This document shows, in pieces, positions 1 through 5,599 of a stretch of DNA of 6,364 bases; within the stretch, counting starts at the first letter, position 1, and each line of letters begins with the position of its first letter. The stretch is from Globobulimina sp. (lineage: Eukaryota > Foraminifera > Rotaliida). The notes below the pieces were generated by a model. The model did no database searches, was not told where the DNA came from, and saw only the letters and a program-made list of their open reading frames with translations. Made by a program: the position numbers and the translations under genes. The stretch lies in contig PIVH01000303.1 in assembly GCA_003354225.1 (NCBI GenBank), forward strand, positions 1 through 6,364. Direction: 5' to 3'.

Positions 1-325
1 ATAAATAATGAAACAATTTGTATTTTGTTTTTTCTAATTACTCATGGAATTGTTTCTTATTTCTTCTCTTTTTTTTTTCTTATTTTATATTTTTTTTCTT
101 ATTTTGTATTGAATTATTAATTTTTTTTTCTTATTAATTATTGCATTGCTTCTTAGCTTAAATTTATTACATTTACTTATTTTGATATGATATTAAACGA
201 ATAGGTGTTTGCGATGAGATCGTCCAGCAACGGTTTCAAGTACACCAAAAAAACTTTAGTGTAGTTGACGGATCTGAGCAAGAACAACGTTTTCTAGATC
301 TGAAGGTTAACTGCAAAACTGAGCC
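1..325. other. T-rich non-coding region and leader upstream of the TPR gene
   Basis: No convincing gene lies here. Roughly 55-180 is dominated by T on the plus strand, with only very short open frames. From about 204 to 325 the composition changes abruptly to a less AT-rich stretch that reads into the TPR gene. This could be a promoter plus 5' leader, or the tail of an intron (T-rich tract, then AG at 155-156 or 203-204) followed by an exon. The TAG at 155-157 follows TTGCTTCT and resembles a 3' splice site, but none of the frames after it stays open long. Confidence 0.5.
69..135 (+). repeat. Three imperfect copies of a T-run followed by CTTATT
   Basis: A run of eight to ten T followed by CTTATT occurs three times, with the interrupting C at 79, 98 and 130. 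Spacing is irregular (19 and 32 bp), so this is a degenerate low-complexity repeat rather than a regular satellite. It may act as a poly(dA:dT) nucleosome-depleted promoter element or as an intron polypyrimidine tract. The sequence alone does not decide between these. Confidence 0.5.
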
Positions 326-362
326 ATGTCAACGCAGACAGCAACTAGTCAAATGGATGTAG
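186..362 (+). other. Short protein-like open frame overlapping the start of the TPR gene in another frame
   Basis: After a TGA at 183-185 one plus-strand frame stays open to a TAG at 360-362 and overlaps the first 37 bases of the TPR coding region in a different frame. From about 204 its translation has a protein-like mixture of residues (for example DEIVQQRF and QEQRFLDLKVN), unlike the low-complexity DNA to its left. There is no in-frame ATG near its start, so if it is coding it would be a terminal exon entered through an acceptor such as the AG at 203-204. It may equally be an untranslated leader that is open by chance. I recognise no family. Confidence 0.25.
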
Positions 363-1624
363 ATTCACCTCGTGATTGGCAGTCTGAATTTCAACATCAT
401 TACCACACCTTTGAAAATTTAATAGTTTTATTGGAAGAATTTGTTGAAAACATGGATCAAAACAATAACGAAGATCATAAATTATTGTATCGTATGGCAA
501 CGCGGATCATAATGGATTTGGGTGTCGATTTTGAACATTTAAGTGAAATGGTTATTGTATTTTGGATACTTTCTAATGCTGAAAAGCAAACACTTCTCAT
601 CGATAAAATTGATGCATTTTACACCAAAATTATAAACTTATGCAGTTCATTACAAACACACTATGTTCGAACACCAAAATTATCATTGATCGAAATGAAT
701 GAATTTTTGCAAATCGAGAGATGTAAATTTTCGGTGAATGAGAATTTATCCAAAACGTATGCGGTGAAATTAAAATTAAATGAATCATTAAAAACAATTG
801 AATCAACATTAAATTTAGCAAAGAAATACAATAAAACAGTTGAAATATTTAACAATAAAATGGATATTGATAATAACGAGATCGATACTGGTTTTTTACA
901 GAAATTGCCATTGAAAAATATCTCAAAACTGTACAGTTTTGAGTCAAAAATACATTTAAGAAGAAATAATTTTGAATCCGCATTACAATCAATTAACGCA
1001 GCCATTGATGAAAATTTTAATTTTTATAATTTGCAGTACAAAAACGGTATTGGTCTCACTAAGTTTAGTAATAAAGCAGAATTACTTGAATTTATCGAAA
1101 AAGAATGTTTTGAATACTATATTGAGCGTGGTTTGGCATATTCAAACTTAGGAAATCATCTACGAGCTTTTGACAATGATTATAAAGCAACAAAAATCAA
1201 TCCCTCATCCATTGAAGCATGGAATAACAGAGCTTTCTCGCAATATGAACTTGGAAAATATGAAGAATGTATCAATGATTGCAATTTTGCGATAAATAGC
1301 TTAAATCCATATGAATTCGACAGAGGTTTGTTAATTGGAAATCGGGGTTTGGCGGAGTATAAATTAAAACTATTTACGCAGGCAATAAATGATTTGAATC
1401 AATGTATATTGTTATGTCCACAGAGTAGAATCGCGAGGGAGACATTAAAAAAGATCTGGGATGAAATTGTCGAATCAATACATGTTTCAGCAAACTTATT
1501 AGGCAATGTACCCTTTGGCGTTGCAATTATTATTGCAAATTATGGGGTGGGCATTGATTTTAATATTTTAGATTCGTGTAATAAAGACAGTAATATTGTG
1601 TACCACGACATCAATGACTTTTAA
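326..1624 (+). CDS. TPR-repeat protein (432 aa)
   Basis: This is a single uninterrupted frame beginning at the first ATG after an in-frame TGA at 320-322. Residues 1-20 are polar. Residues 20-190 are mostly helical and of no family I recognise. Tetratricopeptide repeats follow at about 199-232, 262-295, 296-329 and 334-367. They show the usual spacing of small and aromatic residues, as in NRAFSQYELGKYEECINDC, which resembles the TPRs of Hsp70/Hsp90 co-chaperones. TPRs are protein-docking scaffolds; no catalytic domain is visible. Residues 388-414 are hydrophobic and glycine-containing and could pack on the last repeat; they do not look like a clear membrane anchor. The gene is probably cytosolic and converges on the CUE-NZF gene. 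TPR assignment is firm. Partner and role are unknown, and a chaperone adaptor is only one possibility. Confidence 0.88.
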   Translation: MSTQTATSQMDVDSPRDWQSEFQHHYHTFENLIVLLEEFVENMDQNNNEDHKLLYRMATRIIMDLGVDFEHLSEMVIVFWILSNAEKQTLLIDKIDAFYTKIINLCSSLQTHYVRTPKLSLIEMNEFLQIERCKFSVNENLSKTYAVKLKLNESLKTIESTLNLAKKYNKTVEIFNNKMDIDNNEIDTGFLQKLPLKNISKLYSFESKIHLRRNNFESALQSINAAIDENFNFYNLQYKNGIGLTKFSNKAELLEFIEKECFEYYIERGLAYSNLGNHLRAFDNDYKATKINPSSIEAWNNRAFSQYELGKYEECINDCNFAINSLNPYEFDRGLLIGNRGLAEYKLKLFTQAINDLNQCILLCPQSRIARETLKKIWDEIVESIHVSANLLGNVPFGVAIIIANYGVGIDFNILDSCNKDSNIVYHDINDF

Positions 1625-1679
1625 CTTAAATTTGCTAACTATTTTTCAATATTTGTACGTAGCAACGAATTCAAATAAG

Positions 1680-1703
1680 GTCACAACTCCGAAGTTGTGT
1701 GAC
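1680..1703. other. Small hairpin between two convergent genes
   Basis: CACAACT (1682-1688) and AGTTGTG (1693-1699) form a perfect 7-bp stem with a 4-base loop. An outer GT/AC pair (1680-1681 with 1702-1703) is possible across a TG bulge. It lies 55 bp past the stop of the TPR gene and about 30 bp past the stop of the opposing CUE-NZF gene, so it would sit in both 3' ends. A role in 3'-end processing or termination is only inferred from position. Confidence 0.4.
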
Positions 1704-1733
1704 AAAAATTAATTCACGCGATACAAAGTAATG

Positions 1734-1739
1734 TTTATT
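1734..1739 (-). promoter_or_regulatory. AATAAA polyadenylation-type signal overlapping the stop of the CUE-NZF gene
   Basis: On the minus strand AATAAA shares bases with the TAA stop at 1737-1735. If used, it would give a 3' UTR of only a few tens of bases, in line with the 110-bp gap to the convergent TPR gene. AATAAA is common by chance in DNA this AT-rich. Confidence 0.4.
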
Positions 1740-2559
1740 GTTGAGCATCTTTAATCATTTTATGTGAAGATTGAAAAAATGCATTTTCATCAAAGATTTG
1801 CTTGCGATCACCACATTTAACACAAAAGATACCAGAATCAACATCTTTACATTCTATTTTGGCTGATCTGTTATCAGAAGAGGATGAGGATGATGATGTA
1901 GTGCGGTTATATTTACCTCCAATAAATCCGAAACCGACTTTAGCTGAATATATTAGCACGTATATACACATAACATTTGCTATCACATAACATGTAATCA
2001 TACCGCTGGTGTCACTGTTGCTTGATTGTTGGTGGGATTTCTTTCTTTCAAATGAGTGTGACATCTGACCTGATTTTGAGACTGTATATTGATGTCCATG
2101 TTTGCTGCAATAATCATTATTCATATCCATATTCATATGTTGTTGTTGTGGTGGTTTGTTATGTTGATGTCTAACGTTTGTTTCTTGAGTATATTTATAT
2201 TGATCTTTGACATATGTCCTTTTATTTGAATAACTTTTACGATGCACTGGTGAATAACTAGCAGTCTCCTCTCGTTTTGCATTGCAATGTTCACAATAAT
2301 GTCGCATTAATGGATGATTCGAAAATTTGCAATTTGAACATTTCCAATTACGATTACCATGTCCATTGCCATTATGTTGGGCGAAGCGTTGATGTTCATA
2401 AGTTACTGTTGCTTGGAAATGCGAATTTCTTCCTCCTAATAAATGTCTGGTTTTTGCTTCATTATAACCACAATCTTTGTAAACATCAGCAACCACTGCT
2501 CTATCATAACTAGGAAATGCTAAATATAGCCTGTAAAGTGGATTGCTTCTTGCTGCCAT
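1735..2559 (-). CDS. CUE-like and NZF zinc-finger protein with a probable membrane segment (274 aa)
   Basis: The ATG at 2559-2557 opens an uninterrupted frame. Residues 6-42 resemble a CUE ubiquitin-binding domain: AFPSYDRAVVADVYKDCGYN, then a paired-leucine end. Residues 71-97 form an NZF/RanBP2-type zinc finger, W-x-C-x2-C-x3-N-x7-C-x2-C, with C74, C77, C89 and C92 as ligands. The pairing of an N-terminal CUE with an NZF is the layout of metazoan TAB2/TAB3, which read ubiquitin chains, although there the NZF is C-terminal. Here a polar linker rich in Q, H, N and S (about 98-185) leads to a hydrophobic segment (187-206) that could be a single membrane span. A serine run (222-228) and a CxxCG motif (246-250) follow. 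The TF dipeptide typical of ubiquitin-binding NZFs is KF here. The gene is head-to-head with the other NZF gene across 53 bp. Ubiquitin binding and membrane tethering are inferences. Confidence 0.8.
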   Translation of the reverse strand: MAARSNPLYRLYLAFPSYDRAVVADVYKDCGYNEAKTRHLLGGRNSHFQATVTYEHQRFAQHNGNGHGNRNWKCSNCKFSNHPLMRHYCEHCNAKREETASYSPVHRKSYSNKRTYVKDQYKYTQETNVRHQHNKPPQQQHMNMDMNNDYCSKHGHQYTVSKSGQMSHSFERKKSHQQSSNSDTSGMITCYVIANVMCIYVLIYSAKVGFGFIGGKYNRTTSSSSSSSDNRSAKIECKDVDSGIFCVKCGDRKQIFDENAFFQSSHKMIKDAQQ

Positions 2560-2612
2560 GTTGAAAAATGTGAGTTGTTATTTTTAACTTTCAACCTCAT
2601 CTCAACTCAGTC
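2560..2612. promoter_or_regulatory. 53-bp divergent promoter with two interleaved inverted heptamer pairs
   Basis: This is the entire space between the ATG of the CUE-NZF gene and the ATG of the spliced NZF gene, so it must hold at least part of both promoters and leaders. GTTGAAA (2560-2566) is inverted as TTTCAAC (2589-2595), and TGAGTTG (2571-2577) is inverted as CAACTCA (2603-2609). As a result each gene carries both TTTCAAC and CAACTCA just before its ATG in its own sense, in opposite order. No clear TATA box is seen. These could be shared initiator or regulator sites, or relics of an inverted duplication. Confidence 0.55.
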
Positions 2613-3421
2613 ATGTCACACAAGAATATTAATTGGATCTGCTCTGAATGCCAGTATTCAAACCATCCGTGTTTACCGTATTGTGAAAAATGTGAAACAG
2701 ATTTGGAACAAAAAACGTATAACACAGAAGTCAAAAACACAGAAGTGACAAATTATAATTATAATGGCTGGAACTGTTATCGTTGTCATTTTAGAAATCA
2801 TTCAGCATTGCGACGCTGTGAAATGTGTTCATCATCAAATAATATGCAAATGATGAAAATTGAACAATTAATGGAAAGGAAATTAGCTACTTTCCATGAT
2901 GAATTTGAAAAAAAATTATCAGCAGCCCCAGCAAATTGTGTTTTAGAAATTAAAGTAAAATATGTTTAGTTTCTATCAAAAATTGAATTATTATTAATGT
3001 TTTTAGCCTAATTCAAGATGGAATTGTTGGACATGCGGCTGTAGAAAATCAGTACAAATATTTAAAATGGGTGAATTGGGAGTGACTTTAAAAAGAGATG
3101 AATATAAAAAACAGGTAATTGTGGAGAGAACACAGAAAAAAAAGAAAGTATTGTTTTTTACAGTTAGCTCTTCAGATGAAACACATACGAAAATTATTGA
3201 GAGTCATCGTTGGAAAGATGCTGAATTAACAATATATAATTTACCAGTTAAACAAATTTAAATTAATCTCTATTCCAATCATGATCAAATCGATTAATTT
3301 TAATTATATAAAATTAATGTTTTTATAGATTGCCATCGGATGTATGAAATGTGGTTATCTTATGAAATTTGCACACGGTCAAAAGGTCACTGAATTGTTG
3401 GTTAACTATATGCTCAAATAA
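2613..3421 (+). CDS. Double NZF zinc-finger protein with C-terminal CxxC pair, three exons (about 224 aa)
   Basis: My model is exons 2613-2954, 3007-3246 and 3329-3421, all joined in phase 0. Exon 1 gives NZF finger 1 (W8, C10, C13, N17, C24, C27), NZF finger 2 (W53, C55, C58, N62, C69, C72) and an amphipathic helix (about 79-103). The fingers share the NH...CExC ending of TAB2-type NZFs; the linker has a 15-bp duplication encoding NTEVK-NTEVT. Exon 2 opens with WNCWTCGC (CxxC at 121-124) and exon 3 has IGCMKCGY (CxxC at 199-202), so splicing brings together four cysteines that could bind one zinc. Unspliced, the frame would stop at 2967-2969 and lose that domain. The second donor is uncertain: 3115 (CAG|GTAATT) would remove 44 codons, and 3148 is also in phase. 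A ubiquitin-binding role is likely from the family but not shown. Confidence 0.68.
2955..3006 (+). other. Intron 1 of the double NZF gene (52 nt)
   Basis: The donor is AAA|GTAAAATATG, in phase 0 after codon 114. The acceptor TTTTTAG ends at 3006. Just before it lies ATTAATG, a good branch-point-like sequence. Removing this intron joins exon 1 to a downstream frame that is open for 80 codons and starts with a zinc-binding CxxC pair. Confidence 0.75.
3247..3328 (+). other. Intron 2 of the double NZF gene (82 nt, donor uncertain)
   Basis: The acceptor is well supported: ATTAATGTTTTTATAG ending at 3328 is almost the same as the end of intron 1, and what follows encodes IGCMKCGY up to a stop at 3419-3421. 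The donor is less clear. GTTAAAC at 3247 keeps the whole open frame but is a weak match. GTAATT at 3115 after CAG and GTATTG at 3148 after AAA are better-looking donors, also in phase 0. I prefer 3247 because 3115-3246 is open and protein-like. Alternative splicing is possible. Confidence 0.5.
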
Positions 3422-3422
3422 A
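3417..3422 (+). promoter_or_regulatory. AATAAA polyadenylation-type signal overlapping the stop of the double NZF gene
   Basis: AATAAA includes the TAA stop at 3419-3421, the same arrangement as in its divergent neighbour. It lies directly left of the 12-bp repeat bordering the retrotransposon remnant, so the insertion would leave this signal intact. Further AATAAA copies at 3439, 3463 and 3472 lie inside the proposed element. Confidence 0.4.
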
Positions 3423-3434
3423 ATTAAAGTCAAT
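3423..3434 (+). repeat. Left copy of a 12-bp direct repeat (candidate target-site duplication)
   Basis: ATTAAAGTCAAT here matches 4727-4738 exactly, and the bases on both sides differ, so the match is exactly 12 bp. It begins two bases after the stop codon of the double NZF gene and marks the 3' end (minus-strand sense) of the retrotransposon remnant. Confidence 0.6.
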
Positions 3435-4726
3435 AACAAATAAAAGACTCACACAAAATACAAATAAAACCAATAAATGACAACAAAATAGTAACATAAA
3501 TTTACAAAAACGAAGGACCATTATCAACTTTACGCTTTGTAATCATATAAGCTGTGTTTCTAAGAAGAATACAACTTATCTCCGATGATATAATATTTAT
3601 AATGATATTTGAATTGATATTAAATTTTGATCCATATTGCTTAGCAATTCGCTTAACAAATAACTGGGCGGGTAAACTCCACCCCCCACTTCTCTCGAAA
3701 GCAATCGGTTGAAATTTCCATTGAACTGATTTAATATCCTCTTCATATTTCTTATACTTATTCCGAATAGCAATATCGGCCGAAATACCGGGAAAACGGA
3801 TAGTTTCGGCCAACTGATTCAATTTATACGGTGACACTACAGTCACATCAAATGCATAATCTCTTCCTTTTAAATAATTATATAAATATAAATCCGCCGG
3901 TTTCGCACCGGAATCCAATAAACCAGGTTTCTCCTTCTCCACCAAAAATCCAGCTCGCTTCGAATAATTAACGAGACAATCTCTAATTTTATTATGTGTA
4001 TATGTAAATATACCATCCCGACTCCCACAATTAATACAATGAGCGCCATAAGCGTCCATTTCAGTATCGCAATCAACGCAATTTTTCTCGTCAACATTCC
4101 AATCAAATATTTTCCATCCATATCGTGAATATGTTGCAAATTTATATGATATAGGCGGTAATATTGTTGCTGGCCTTGTCGGTTTCGCTCGAATCCAAGC
4201 TCCAGCATTTGTTGCTTTTGCCGTTGAATGTCTACTTTTATCAATGGCTGACTCCAAATGAGATTCATATTGAGCCAACCTATAATCTTTAATATAATCC
4301 GATAAAGTCTCCTGACTAAGTAATGAATTATTATCTAATTTTGACGGATTAATTTCATATCTCTCACAAAATAGTTTCTTCAATGAAATAAAATCATTAT
4401 AAATATGATTTGAAAATAAATCACATTCAATCTTATCACCAATTATTTGTAGAAATGGAATTGTTTGTGCATAGGAACCCAGATAGGCCGCGAATGAAAT
4501 GTCTTCAATGGTGCGAACCCCATGACCGCCTTCCTTGATACCCAAACAAAATTCCATAAATTCCAAATCGGTAAATGTCCGACCGAATATGCGTTCAAAT
4601 GACTCCTTCAAAGAAAAATCAAAATCCTTTAATGCCTCAATAATAATCAATGGATGCGTTGTACGAATAATATGGTTCAATCGACACGCATCAAAGCAAT
4701 TTGATATTATGGTTCAATCGACACGC
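3435..4726 (-). mobile_element. 5'-truncated REL-type non-LTR retrotransposon remnant
   Basis: The segment between two perfect 12-bp direct repeats carries, on the minus strand, only the C-terminal zinc-knuckle and endonuclease part of a reverse-transcriptase polyprotein, then about 67 bp of G/T-rich 3' UTR (3435-3501). No reverse-transcriptase catalytic core is present. No terminal inverted repeats or long terminal repeats are seen. Truncation at the 5' end plus short flanking duplications is the usual outcome of incomplete target-primed reverse transcription. There is no poly(A) tail at the 3' end, which occurs in some REL-type elements. The element fills the space between the double NZF gene and the DRAM-like gene. 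The exact family (R2-, NeSL-, HERO-like or other) cannot be set from this fragment. Confidence 0.65.
3502..4713 (-). pseudogene. C-terminal fragment of a retrotransposon polyprotein: zinc knuckle plus restriction-like endonuclease
   Basis: The frame is open from a TGA at 4716-4714 to the TAA at 3504-3502, with no internal stop. Numbering from the TTG at 4680: residues 4-12 (IIRTTHPLI) and 49-68 (KEGGHGVRTIEDISFAAYLG) match the region behind the reverse-transcriptase thumb. C201, C204, H214 and C218 form a CCHC knuckle, followed by the conserved THNKIRDCL. The endonuclease shows KPAD (260-263), then 14 residues, then FDVTVV (D278), fitting the K/R-P-D-x12-14-D/E pattern of R2-like endonucleases. 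KYKKY and FQPIAFERSGGW follow, as in the family. Residue 1 is TTG; the first in-frame ATG is residue 42 (4557-4555). The fragment is therefore probably untranslated or made only as a truncated protein. The family's nuclease cleaves the target DNA; here the polymerase is missing. Confidence 0.72.
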
Positions 4727-4728
4727 AT
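4671..4728 (+). repeat. Two 21-bp direct copies, 37 bp apart, at the 5' end of the element
   Basis: The 21-bp sequence beginning TATGGTTCAATCG is perfectly repeated at 4671-4691 and 4708-4728. After the copies the similarity continues loosely (CAAAGCAAT against TAAAGTCAAT). In minus-strand sense both copies can encode ACRLNH, but the 37-bp offset changes frame, so the outer copy cannot extend the fragment's reading frame. The outer copy overlaps the 12-bp flanking repeat by two bases. Confidence 0.85.
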
Positions 4729-4738
4729 TAAAGTCAAT
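4727..4738 (+). repeat. Right copy of the 12-bp direct repeat (candidate target-site duplication)
   Basis: ATTAAAGTCAAT is identical to 3423-3434. It lies at the 5' end (minus-strand sense) of the retrotransposon fragment, directly outside the junction duplication. Confidence 0.6.
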
Positions 4739-4805
4739 GCTCGTTGTAAACTAACTATTTTTGTAAAAAAGAAGTTTTTTTGAGTCAACAACCTGCCAAA
4801 ATTAA

Positions 4806-5555
4806 ATGACGTGTATTCCTTGTATTATTTTGCCAATTTTATTCTGTATATCATTTACATGCATGTTTTTTGCAACATATTACTTGGCAGTGTATAAATA
4901 CAAATTCTTTGATCACAAAACACCAACAATTTGCGGAATGGGTGCAAAAAAACCTGGTCCATACTATGCATTTACCATCGGATTAACTATTTCTTCATTT
5001 ATATTGTTACCATTGATAGTTATTCAATATCTAAAAAGAGTTGAATGCAATACGGATAATACAATGTTTATGGTTTATAATTTAATTTCTTTAATTACTG
5101 GGATATCATCGAGTGTCTCTTTAATTGGAATGGGTTTTTTTGATTTGGATCAATATCATGCAGTACACATTGGATTTACATCACTTTTACTGGGAAGTTC
5201 AAACATTTATATGGTGTTTAGCACATTGTGTACATCAAAAGCAACATCCAAAAATATTAATTGTTTGAATAATGTGAAAGGTATAATTATTGTGAGGTGG
5301 TTGTTGTTATCGGTTATTATTGTATTAAATTGTGCAGTTTCTGCAGTATGGATGCATGCAATAGAACTCAGTAAGAAACACAAAGCAAATGTTGCCAATG
5401 ACAACAATGATATATATAACAAGAATAATGAGGACAATGATGAAGAAATGAGAAACATTAAGTTTTTGTTGACATGTTCAGCGATTGGGGAATATGTATA
5501 TTTCATTGGGTTCATTGCATTTGTTTTATTGCTGATTCCGACAGATTTGTTGTGA
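4806..5555 (+). CDS. Six-pass Frag1/DRAM/Sfk1-family-like membrane protein (249 aa)
   Basis: The first ATG opens an uninterrupted frame. Six hydrophobic segments lie at about 7-29, 53-75, 87-111, 119-141, 160-182 and 219-243. The family signature is visible in order: a first external loop with PTICGMGAKKPGPY just before span 2, corresponding to the IS..G..PE region; FFDLDQYHAVHIGF between spans 3 and 4, with the conserved F-D...H pattern; and SAIGEY at the start of span 6. Length and topology fit this family, whose members include DRAM (lysosomal, autophagy), TMEM150 and yeast Sfk1 (plasma membrane phosphoinositide regulation). An acidic, asparagine-rich loop (195-215) separates spans 5 and 6. 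Which branch it belongs to, and hence its compartment, cannot be told. It starts about 67 bp beyond the retrotransposon scar, so the insertion may have altered its promoter. Confidence 0.75.
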   Translation: MTCIPCIILPILFCISFTCMFFATYYLAVYKYKFFDHKTPTICGMGAKKPGPYYAFTIGLTISSFILLPLIVIQYLKRVECNTDNTMFMVYNLISLITGISSSVSLIGMGFFDLDQYHAVHIGFTSLLLGSSNIYMVFSTLCTSKATSKNINCLNNVKGIIIVRWLLLSVIIVLNCAVSAVWMHAIELSKKHKANVANDNNDIYNKNNEDNDEEMRNIKFLLTCSAIGEYVYFIGFIAFVLLLIPTDLL

Positions 5556-5599
5556 TCAATAATGTTTAAATAAGAAATCGTATGCAATCAACTGCTGTT

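Noticed and set aside
661-1005. Minus-strand 114-codon frame opposite the TPR gene
   Set aside because: It lies wholly within the TPR gene, has low-complexity hydrophobic composition and no recognisable domain: an antisense shadow.
3148-3163. GTATTGTTTTTTACAG as a 16-nt mini-intron
   Set aside because: Too short for known spliceosomal introns outside a few exceptional lineages, and the frame is open without removing it.
3870-4268. 132-codon frame overlapping the endonuclease fragment on the same strand
   Set aside because: It is an out-of-frame shadow of the region that encodes the CCHC knuckle and KPAD...DVTV motifs.
4678-4680. TTG at 4680-4678 as start codon of the endonuclease protein
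   Set aside because: The context is eukaryotic, and homologous-looking coding sequence (ACRLNH) continues upstream of the TTG, so it is an internal leucine codon of a truncated polyprotein.
3403-4758. TAACTAT at 3403-3409 and 4752-4758 as target-site duplication of the retrotransposon fragment
   Set aside because: Only 7 bp, common in AT-rich DNA, and the left copy lies inside coding exon 3 of the NZF gene, which remains intact. The 12-bp repeat is a better explanation.
5207-5587. Minus-strand 126-codon frame opposite the DRAM-like gene
   Set aside because: The plus strand has a clear six-span family signature here; the antisense frame has none.
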